Source: Zygaena filipendulae
Lineage: Eukaryota; Arthropoda; Insecta; Lepidoptera; Zygaenidae
NCBI GenBank assembly: GCA_907165275.2
Contig: OU015660.1
Coordinates: forward strand, 7,380,501 to 7,444,500
Length of the DNA: 64,000 nt
Reading direction: 5' to 3'
Shown here piece by piece: positions 34,301-46,300 of the stretch; the stretch's first letter is position 1; each line of letters begins with the position of its first letter. The position numbers and the translations under genes are program-made. The notes beneath the pieces are model-generated. The model did no database searches. It was not told the DNA's origin and saw only the letters and a program-made list of their open reading frames with translations.

Positions 34301-37300
34301 TATCCCCCACGGTTTTACCTGCGTTCATTTCTGAGTTCCTGTGAAACTTTCGGGATAAAAAGAATTTCATTTCACTGAAGAACACTGTCGCTACAATATT
34401 TTTTAAAATAGTTTTAGCGATTTTTGAGTTTATCCATTACAAACAAATAAACAGTCAATCAAATCTTTTTTCTCTATAAAATATTAGCTCTACGGCTAAA
34501 AATGGCCGTTTTTCTACACAGTGTATATTCCGAGCCAAAGCTGTAATGAATTTCGTGTATTTTTTTGTACGCATTATCGTTTTCTGTTTCTTCAATACTC
34601 ATCGCTTCTAACTCTTGTTGCTCCTGCAGCTTACTACAGTCTACATGCAAAAATTAAGAGCTGCATTTAATATTTTGTTCTATCTTTTGACATTCACAGT
34701 CCTTGGCTACCCACGACGTGCATTAGTGTTAGCGTCCTGCAGTGGACTCCGGGCCTCGACACGGCTAATGTAATGTAAAATATGCATTAACATCACATAA
34801 ATATTCTTTATGAGAGTGCAAGCTTAACAGTGGCCAGCTTAGATTTTAAATTAATGGCTTATATGTACATATAATGAAACATTACAATTTCTAACAGTTA
34901 TATAATGTATGCTTGTCAAGGTATTTGTCAAGATTATTACTGCCTTATGGTTTGCGGATTATCATCAAAAGCTATCTTAGGCACATGCATAATAGTTATT
35001 TAATTGTTAAAAACAAAAAAATAAAGAAATGAGGAGTGGATCATTCCCATTAGACTGTTCTTAGACTATTGTTCCAGCCCCAGAAGCATTTATTTATGCA
35101 AATAAAGATAACTCTCTATTGTAGATTCATAAAAAAATTATTTAGTATTTTTTTAATTTAATTTTTCATACGTTTGTGTGTATAATCTTGTACTAGGGCC
35201 AAGGGATATTTAGGTATACGTACGAATTGAATTATTTACATACAAGTAATTTATTGATTTATTTATTCAACCTAACATCTAAATGCAGATTTAAAAAGTT
35301 ACTTACTACTGATTTATAAAACGCAGGTTAGCTTACGGGCTTTTATTAATCTTTAGAAATATATGTTTTTGTACTGTACCTGCCTATCTAATTTTATATT
35401 ATTTCGAATGCAAATTATTTTATTGCCACAGAAACGTTCGTATCTAGAACTTTACCCGTAGTCAAATTAATTAGTTTTGTCATAAACAGCTATTTGTCTA
35501 AAATTAAATTTTCCTAATTGAGCGTTTTGTGTTTTATGTCCGTGGGGTTATGGGTTAAGTTTGAGTGCGAGCTTTTCTCTAATTTATTTTTATTGTTATA
35601 TGAGCCGGTTTATGTTGCATTTTATCACCCGCGCAGTAGTTACAATCAGTAGCACAATATGCCGCGTTCATGAAGCCGAGATCACTACGCAACTTGTTGT
35701 ACGGTAACTTTTCAATTAAACATATTATAAATGTTATTTAAAAGTTATACAGGAGTAAAACGCGTGTCTAAAAAAATCTATGTTAATTTTATTTTGATTT
35801 TTTTTAGGCACATGCTTAATATAACGTCTAAATATTTTTTATAATAATGCCAAAAACATTTATAAATAATGAAATTAATTGTTTTTGTGGAATTTAGATG
35901 AATTTAATCATTATAGATTTCAAAAACGAAATGAAAGTTTTTTTTACACTTTTCATATATTTTTAAATTAGGGTTAAAATATTCAAGATGGATGTCAAAA
36001 TAAGTATGCAGATAGAAACGTTTAAAACCTACTGTAATTATTACAAAAATATAACAAATTTGACTTCCCCTAGTCATAATTGAAGTGTTCAAAATTACTT
36101 TGACATAAAATTCTTAATCAACATAACCATTTTTATTTACAGTTTCTTTATGTTGCATAATATTCAACTTATTTTTTATCTTCTTACGACCGCACTCATG
36201 AGTCGTTTTAATGATTACTCAATTTTAAGTAGGTAAAGAATTTTAAAATAAAATTGCCGCAATAAGAAACGTTGCATATATATTATCAACACATAGCATT
36301 ACAAAATGCCCCAACGAAAGGTATTGGCGAATTTTTTTTTTATATAGTGTATAAAGAAATGTTACCAAAATTAAGGGCCATTTTGTAGTGTAAATACTAC
36401 TTTGTGAAAATTTTTTACACATCATTTTATAGACCATTGCGTAAAAGTGGGGCGTATTGTGGCGGTTTACCCTAATAGCACCAACTTTACCTTCTCTACA
36501 GTGAAGCAATTCCGCAAAGAAAGTTATCACCAAAATTACTAATAATTAGTTTTTTATTTAATAACTAAGTATTCACACTTGGTACGTACGTAAAAAGAGC
36601 GAGTGAGAAACTACAGTTATTAATAAATAAGTTAACAACACAGATATCTTCTTGATTCTTCATTTATACTGAAATCCTGTTTTGTAAATCAAGGTCACTA
36701 AGTATAGATTTAGTGTTTATGCTAAAATATTACATATAAGTATTTAAGTAGGGTTTATTCCAACTAGTTAGACTAGTAGTTAGATCATCTAACTGTTTGG
36801 ACATTTTTTTTCCAAATTGTTAGACTGACTGAGGTAATCTAACTGTTTGGATATAAATATTCCAAGCTGGTTGACTGACTAGTTGGCGAACAGGTATGCT
36901 TAAAGTTTTCTCTCAATTTTTTGTAGAAATACCTTTATTAATTTTGGATTCGACAATCAATGTGTTTATAATACACACCGGCAGAATTAGCGGAACATAA
37001 AAAGGCAGGGTATAAAAATAATAACATATTATGTATTAAAACAAATTATTATCAGGCATGAGGTAATAAACTAATATACATCTTTTAACATCGACTTTGA
37101 GAAGTTTTTAGTTAAATTTTATTAAAAGTAATCAAAATTTAAAAAAAAAAATCTCTAGTTTGTGAGAACACAGACAATGTTGCAAATAATAGTTGAATCA
37201 CGAAGGGGAAACACACGTTATTAATCGTTCATTTATTTAGTGTTAAAATCACAGTAATCTTTAATTTGCAACATTATTTGTGTGCCCACAAATTAGAGAA

Positions 37301-40300
37301 AAAGTGTTTTTTTTAATTATTATTTTAAATAAAATTTAATAATTTAATTACAAACGTTTAAAGTGTTAAAAGATGTATATTACTTTATTACTTCACGTCT
37401 AATTATTATTTGTTTTAATATATATACGTAATTATTTCTATACTCTGCCTTTTTATGTTCCGCTAATTCTGCCGGTGTGTATATTGTATGTATGTAATTT
37501 TGCCGCACCAAACATAATAACATACTATGCTGTAACTTTTACTGTTTAATTATGTGCTGGTATAAAAAATTTCTTCTTTTTTTTTCTTTTTATATTTGAT
37601 ATCACTGTGTCCGCTCAAAGATTTAATGGTCTCACCCAAAATTCTTACTTTTCGATGTTGATCGCGATTTTTTTAAAACTGTTTTTTTTTTTAATAATAC
37701 TCGTAGTTAGGGGGAGTAATTTCTTAGAGTACTACGTGAAATATTTATTCATTACGTGATAAGTCCACTCAAACCGACAATTGAACCGAGCGCCTCTTGA
37801 TTGAAAGTGGCGTAATATTCGTCGTTACAGCTATCCAATAATATTTCACGAGATGTTACTACATAGGATGTCATGATATTATAAATTTTTAAATTAAGTA
37901 ATTACCTATTCACACAAATCTACCTAAATATTATGATCCATAAAATGTAGAGTATAGATTGTAGAGTTGCTCAAATTCATTCATAGAATGGATCGTTTAT
38001 GTGATTTCTGATCCGTGGTTCTTTATCGGATATCCATGAAGCCCGGGTGGTCATTGCGTGAAGGAGGCACCGATTTTATAAGGTAGTTATACATATATAC
38101 GAGCATCGGCGCGGTGCGAATGTCACCGCAGTAACCATAACGTTTTAGTGGTCGTTCGCCCCTCGTTTCAAGCACTCCGTGTTTTTAATAAAAAAACGCA
38201 ATATAGTTTTTCACTGGCTCAGAAGACTGAAAATAGAAAAAAAGAAGAGTGGTAACTCGGAATATTTTAAAATTAAACTTTGATGAAATATCTTGTAATT
38301 TTATTTTTATTGGCGACTAGTTGTCACCCGCGTCTTTGTCGAATTGAATTTTAGGGTTTCGTGATTTACCTGCTCGAGCAATTCGATGGAGTAGATTAAA
38401 AATCATCTTATAAGATTAGGCACAGGCCGGTACCAATATGCTATCCAGTTTAGTTTAGTTAGTTAAAGATCGTTATTATTATTTTTATCAGTAAATAAAT
38501 TACTAGTATGAATTGATCGCTTACCTACATTTTAAACGTGTACAAAGCTCCAGTTCTCACTTTCCAATGATTTTGAAGTAACGAAGTAATCACTGTGGAA
38601 ACGCAGCGCTACCAAGTAAACATAACAAACATTGTACGTTGTACATGCTCATATTAAGTTGTTCTACAACACATTTACATTAAGAGTACCGATGGCATCG
38701 CTGTTACAGTTGGTATTGTTAGTGAAATTTCTATTCCCTGGTATGTTGTAATAGTTTGTTGGGTAAAACTTGTGGATAGCACCGACGTGCAACGCTGGTG
38801 GTACACCTATGTATTATCGAGTTGAGTTAAACGGGTAAATTTTCTAGACAAACTTTATATCAATTTTTTTTTGGCGATTGGTCAGAAGTTTACCCATACC
38901 GTCAACAATAAAATCAGTTATCTAAATGCCTTTTACCTTTTTCTTCTCATAGACTGTTGCATGTTTTAATGCATTTAGCCAGTTTTAAATATAGGTAATA
39001 TATATGGGAGAGTGGGGTAAAATCGGGACGCTAAGGGAAAAGTTTAATAAAACAAAGGTATGTTTAATAACATAAAATTAAAATTACAGTGAAACCTGGT
39101 TAAGTGAGACATCAAGGGACCTGCAATGTCGTTTCACTTATAGAGGTATTCCACTTACCCAGTGTCTCAGATATACAGGTATAAATAAATATGTGTCTCA
39201 TTTACAGAGGGTTTACGTTTTTGTTACGAAGTTGCTTAACCCATTTTAGCAAACACTGTTCAAGTTCAGGATATTCTGATAAACGTACACGTTTTAGTTT
39301 TCCTTGTCCTTCAGAACATTGTGATTCAATTTTATGTTTACTCTGAATTATTCTACAAAGAGTAGATTTTGGCACATTAAATTCGGCACAAACTTCTTCG
39401 CGTGTCTTCTCACTTTCATAAACGGATATTAACTTCAGTTTTTCACGTAATGATAACGATTGTAGCTTTCGTTTTGACATTTTTCAAATAAACATCTGTA
39501 TGATAGTAAAGCGAAACTAAAACTGAAGGTAATTGAAGCTCAAAATTTACTTACGTACTTGGAATTACGTGTGGAATTTGTGGGTAGAATAAGAATGAGT
39601 AAACAAACAATGTTATCTATGATGATAAATCGAAAGAACAAATCCCAGATATAGAGGTTTACCTCGTCCCACTAACAGAGGTAATTCAGTGCCAAAGTGT
39701 TGGGACCTCAGCATGAGTTCCAGTTATGGAGGTTTCTCACTTATCCAGGTCCCACTTAACCAAGTTTCACTGTAATTATCTTGATTATCATATGAAACTA
39801 GAATAATTTGTTAAAACACGAAGCAATTGCGGCACATCCGGTGTCAATGTAAATTCTCAGTTTTGTCATTTCCGATAAAGAAATATAATATTTCAGTGTT
39901 GTTAATATTGATAATACATTCTTCTTAAATAGTTAAATTCAAATAATGATTTATAATAATATTTTAGAATTCTATTATTTTGTTTTCTAAATAGTTTTCC
40001 TGTGTTTCTGGTTTGGCGCGTATTCGGCGCTTCCGGAACTACGATGGCGCCGAATGCGCGTTGGATTGGGCGACATTCAACGTTGAGCAATTGCCTGGTG
40101 AAAATCAAAATGTATTGTGTGTCGTTGTTGTGAAAGATACTAAGATATTTGTAGTGTGTTTATAAATAATGAATAAAAAGGTGATTTGGTGAATGCTGGT
40201 TGTTTGAATTTTGGCTGTCGCCAATAATATTTTCATGCGCGCAAAATTAACCACTATAGCGAAACTTTAAAACAACAAAACTCACTATTTGGTTGACAAA

Positions 40301-43300
40301 AAATTAATGATAAGACCGCGATCTTCAATTCTCGCCAGAAAAACTATCCTATTCTAGTCTTGAAAAGTTTCTTCTCTTAAAAAAAAAATAAAATCGAAAG
40401 CTGGTAGGTAGGTATTAGATAAAAAATTAGAAAAGCAAAATTAGTGAAGCCATTGTGATTTTAAGTTTAAAAAAATTTATAGTTATAAAATGAAGTGTTA
40501 AGAAGGTATTTTATTTAAATCTGTTTATGTTTCACTAAATTTTGGCGTAAAAAAACTCTTTAACCGTTTTGACTCATAAAAAAATCAGCTAATAGCTATT
40601 TCATGTATTAAATTCTGCGATTTAATGCGAATTCAACAAAGTAGGTAACTTTCTACGAGTAGATATTAATTAGGTAATTTAAAATTTAACGAGAGTGTTC
40701 TTATACGAGACAAAGTTTTGTAATATTTAAAATAAAATAAAGATTTTGCTAAAGTTTCTATTGCCTGTAGCACTAAAACTTTGTAAAAAGCCAAATAAAA
40801 AAGTTCATAAAATCTCTGTTGGAAGAGCGTTTGTCCTTTTTGGTCTCACAGACGAACGTAGGGGAGTCCGTCTGAAAACTTGTTTGAGGAAGTCGATTTA
40901 AGTTACCAACTTTACCCAAATTATATTCATGGGCGAATATAAAACAATTTTCGTAAAAAAAAATGCTTTTTACAAACAATAAAAATAAAAGTTGCGAATG
41001 TGATTTATTTTCTACGAAAAGAATTAAGTGTGTTCATGGTATAGGTTATGATGTTTTTTTTTTAATATTGATCATTTTCTGCACTTTATCTGTTGTAAAA
41101 GTAGTTTGAGAAGTATTGTTTAAGAAAATACGTTCTATAGAAGAAACTTCAAGCTATCGTCATACTTGTTAAATCATTCAAAATGCAACAAAAGAAAAAC
41201 TATACCTGACTTAAGAAACTAGGTTCATTCTATTATATATTTTCGAAACTTATCGAATAGTCGAATCATCGTATTCAACCTACCTAAAGAAAGAAAGCTG
41301 ATTCATCCTTCAGACAAAGAGTGGTGCGAGCTGCAGTCATGACATGATAACTTTCACGTGATAACACTCAGAAGTTTTTTACTAACACAATTCTGTCACG
41401 TTTACCTATTGAAATTAAAAAAAAAATGTATGGCTAACACATAAACTTCTAGTTGCGAACATAAAGTCTGCAAATTATTCGATTCATTTCAAAGGAATCC
41501 TACTAAAAGGAAAGAGAGACTAACTCAAAGCTTTTATATCTCGTTGCGAGGCGCCTTATTGTCTTCAGCAGTATATGTATTAAGCTTGCTTTCTCTTGCG
41601 TAAATAAAATCCATTGGGAAGAGAAGTGCTTGGAAGCAAATGCAAGGGGGAAGGGGGGGGGCTCTAGGTGTAATGCCTCATGCGAGTGTCGGGGACAATG
41701 CAAAGTAGATTGAATTGGAAAAAAGACTTGAGTATAGAATTGTGGCTTTCGGCGCTCCAGGGAAAAGAGAATTTCTCTTTAAACGTTACAGTGAAAACAC
41801 TGAGGAATACCACTAAAGAATACTATTTCTTTGACGGTATACTTTTATGTATTGTTACTAGCTATTTGCTGCAGTTTTACCTGCATGAGTTCTAGAATTC
41901 CTTTCGAAATACCCTATAATCTGCAGTACCTATAGGTAATTTGAGTTAAATGTTTCTTAGTTCGTATAGTTTCTTAGTTAATCAATCTCATGTAAGTTTA
42001 TGTACACGTATAAACATATCAACCGATATCCGTTTTTATATGGCGGATAAAATTTTAACACCAACGTTTACTATGAATCCATGCATCAGTTATACATCAG
42101 TTTTCTTGGAAATTGCAAAAAAATATTATAAAGAAATAAAGTCTGCTAGTTTGTTTGGATGAACTCTTGAACTAACTATATCGAAACTTAAAAACATATT
42201 TCACTCGTATGAAGTTGTAGTATTCCTAAGTGTTATAGGATAGATACTTTCTAGAGTCGTTGAGAGAGTACCGTTTACGAGTATATAAAACCGCGGGAAA
42301 CAGCTAGTTTTAAATAAAACGAGAGGAAAATAAATTGTTACTTTGAGAGATTATAATTAAATCAAGTTAGCGTGGGCGTTCACGACGAGCGCTTATGTAC
42401 AGTCAACAGCAGAAATATCTAATCTATTTTAGCAGTCGTTGAATCTTAATGCAATAGTAATAAAGTTTTACTAATGAAAAAATGTTTATATTTTTGAAAT
42501 GCTGACTGTAAACAAGAACTTAATTTTTTCCGCTATCGACGCACTTGAAAATACAAAATAATGTATTTTTAAGAAAATATTATGAAGAAAAGGACGATAA
42601 GGATAGAGAATTTTCGAAAATAAATGCGGCGACGTTGTATAAAAAAGGTAGGTACTAAGGCATTAATTTTGTCAAAGGACATATGATACATACCTACTAA
42701 ACACCTACACCCAGAGAAAACATAAATATTCATCCCATTTATATGTTTAGCTTGACTCGGGAACCAAACTTGTGACACCTAGCGTAGCTAACTACTACAC
42801 CAACGGTGTGTAACGTGTCAGAATCAAGTGCGACAGTTTCAGAACGCACGACATAAATGCAGGAGGAAGTAACACCAAGTAATGGCCTTGTGACATTTTA
42901 TAGTTAAGTAATTCTCCATTATCCGAAAATATACGTAGTCATCGCGTCGTTTTTCATAATATTATATTTAAAGTAGTTCAAATAGTTTAAACCTCATGAT
43001 TGAATGTGACGCGTAATGTAAGCGTCAACCATACATTGAGTAATCGCGAAAAAAAATTTCGTTTCTAGCGCATACACGCATGCATTAGTATTTTACGGAG
43101 AATACAAAGAGTTCCCGTGGGAAAAAAAAGGTAGTTGAGTAGATATTAGTTTATCTATACTCATATTATAAGGAGGTCAAGTTTGTGAATTGTGAGTTTC
43201 TGAATTTGTAGGGTAATCTATGGATCTTCTACTGAATCGATTTTGAAAATTTTATCACTTATACGAAGCTACGGTAGTCCTAAGTGATATAGGGTACTTT

Positions 43301-46300
43301 TATCCCGAAATTCCTACGGGAATTTAGAAATTACCGCGGGTGAAACCACGGGGGACAGATAGTAGGTAGTCTATGAAAGAAATTAAAAGATAATATGCCA
43401 GTTATTTTCCAGGCATTTACCCTTTCCGTTGATACATCCATAGACACCAGCAATGTGTCGAGACGAATGTAAAATATCGACACGAATGTACATATTTAAA
43501 CCTTAATAAATTCACAGGTATAAGTCATTATATTCTGTTCATTCCCGGATTTTTACAGTTAAGTCGTCTGTCGACTAGAACTTTTTTAAATTGATATTAC
43601 ATGTCCGTATACCTACACGTGCCAAAGATTTTATAATGTTTACGTTAACTACAATTTGGCAGTGACAACTTTTCTCGTATTCCAAAATACAATATTTCTT
43701 GTCATCGGCAAAAAATATTGTAATAATAAAAATAATACACTTCACAACAAACAGATCTACTTGAATTCGCGCACTAACCTATAAGCTTGTGTCGTGGAAA
43801 CCAAGCAAACGTGGTATAATATTATACTACACATTATAATCACACATATATTTTACTATAGATGTATATATAAACACCCAGACCGGAAAGTGGAACTATG
43901 TATGTGTTTATCACACAAAGTTCACCCCCACCGGGAATCGAACCCGGAACCTCTTAATTACCGGCTATAGGCGTGGTGACCTATTGCGCCAATCGGGTAT
44001 ATAATATTAATAATTAATATACTATATAATATTATGTACAATGCCAAATGTATTCTGTGAAATCTGATGAAGTGTTTATTTAATAAAATCTTTGTTTCCT
44101 GTGTAAACTGGTGAGTTATTGTAAAGTATTAGGCAACAATAAAATAATTAAATTAAAAAACCTAGTTTTCTCCCAATAGACAGAAAAATCACTGTTAATT
44201 CGCGCGTTAACTAAAAAAAAATTCTCGATGAATGCTGCTTTCCGGATTGAAATGAGAAATTCTTTAGTTCGAAGCTATTGTTAACAGCATTCTCTCATAC
44301 GTTCGCCATTTGAAGAATTATCTAGCCAAGTATTCCAATATTTTCTCATTCTTCTAGTAGACGGGATATTTTTTGCAACTAGGTAACTACTAAGTATTGG
44401 TTTTCAACTCACGATTGGATACTTTGTTTTAGTTATTTTATAGTAATGTTCAGAGAGCATAGAAGTGTATAAATAGTCGTTTTTTAAAGGTTGTTAGCTG
44501 TTATGCTATTGAATCTCACCTACATATACCTACAAATTTATACAAAATGCAATTTATACAAACTAACTTCCACAAACTTGCAACTACTAAAAAATATTTG
44601 ATTCATCGATACAATATGTTCCTTACGATCGATTTCTTTTGAAATAAAATATCTCAGAAGACATGAATTTTAAACAAGAGATGCTAGTTTGATAGCTATA
44701 GATAGATACAGGTTTAAACAAATTCTTTGATGACTTCGATAAAGAAGAGCCGAGGAGATCCTCGATTTGACCCTGATATTTTTTTTGTGTTTTTCGAAAC
44801 CACACGACCGATTTGAATGAATGAATGAATCTTTTTACTATGCATCACAATTCACAACCGATTCGATTAAATCTATACTATTGCATCCACTTACCTCGCC
44901 GCTCCCTGCCGCCTTCGTGTCTAAACACGATCGGTTTGTTTTGTTCTCGTCTCCACAGCACGGTGGGGGGCGGTACGCCCGTGGCACTACACGTCAGTCT
45001 CACGCTGCCCCCTTCCCGGGCTGAGCTGCCTTCCGTTACCGTGTCCACTATATCCGGTGGTATCACCACGGACAGGTGGCCCATCTGACAAATAAATAAA
45101 CAATTTTATCATATGAACAATGATTTTAGTAAGGAAAGAGGGCTTGCACTCATTGCAAGTGGTGGATGGAAGTGAAGGTATTGAATTACGTCTGCAGAAA
45201 GTGATTTTTCACTCTCATCGAGTCCAAAGAAGTTTCAAGCGCATGCTGCTTCAGTACACGTGTTAATTTGCTCAATCCACATATAGTATTATATGAAACG
45301 CAAGTAACCATAAAACCACACAACTATTTGATGTAAGCTTCTTGTTCTTTCTCTGAGGCCAAGTATCGGTTTCTATCCTTTTAGGGCTAGAAGCATTTCA
45401 ATTAAAAACGTTACACCCAAAGTTGACCTTTAAATTCTACTCCTGTCGCATCCGAAAAGTTTTGCTGGCAATTAGGTGCCTTTAGATACGCAAAATATAA
45501 ATGTTTGAGCAATATATCTGTATTATTATCTACAATGTGATGAACAGTGGATAAATTTTTCACTTTATGCCCATGTGAATGTGGAATAGAGTTAGGGCGT
45601 GTAGAATAGGCTAGTTTCCTGGGTAAAAAAATCAAAATTCTATTTAGTCCGTAAGTTAGATAATAAAAAAATAAAAGACACGTATTTTCTGCTTTTTTAA
45701 AATAATGGAAATATGCATAGATAAAGCGCATTAAAGTTTAGGGTGGGGGACTTGTGTCGTTACAGCTCGCTATAACGTGCGAACAAACTGTAGCGAGGCG
45801 TGACGTCATGTGAAATTTCGACTTGATATATCTCCGTTATTTTTTGGTTACATAAAAAAAAAAAATACGTGTCCAATATTTTTTAATAATCTACAGAACG
45901 GACTAAAAAGAAAAATTTAGGAAACTAGCCTATTAGAAGCTCAGCTCAACATGACATCTGATAACTTTTGACAGTGCGAGTCATATGGTCTCGTCTTGGC
46001 AACATTTTACATGAAAATGTTTTTGTTGGGATCACCATATTTGCGAGCAGTAGTAGAAAACTATACTATTTATTTTTGGACTTACCTGACTCTTCATAGG
46101 GTCTGTATTCACTTGGCACATGTATGTGCCGGAGTCGTTGGCTTGTACGTTGCTCACGTGAAGTTTCCAAGTGTTGTGGTTATTGTACGTGACGGAGAGC
46201 CGGGGGTTTAGCGCCACCATGTTAGTGTGGATCGCTAAGATGGCCTTAGAGTCTGACTTGATCCATGCTACCTACAAATTAGTTGCAGTATTATCAATCC

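Larger units (their letters stand above)
21993..44894 (-). other. Giant intron 4 of the Ig gene (22.9 kb)
   Basis: It separates the two halves of Ig domain 2. It holds the Ty3 retrotransposon, the pogo-like element, MITEs, SINE-like copies and hairpins listed separately. The stretches 22000-22830, 22900-24810, 25010-26030, 28410-29160, 29280-30180, 30380-31200, 32360-34290, 34490-36180, 37485-39085, 39775-41855 and 42515-43150 show no convincing exon. They contain AT-rich sequence plus the noncoding modules noted elsewhere. Large first-half introns full of regulatory DNA are usual for neural adhesion genes. Confidence 0.85.

Noticed and set aside
43880..43998. tRNA gene
   Set aside because: The B-box is nearly perfect, but the acceptor stem, anticodon arm and A-box do not form a cloverleaf, and sister copies share a non-tRNA body, so it is a SINE.
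44821..45088. Two plus-strand frames over coding exon 4
   Set aside because: They are antisense shadows of the Ig2 exon, whose minus-strand frame has splice sites and Ig motifs.
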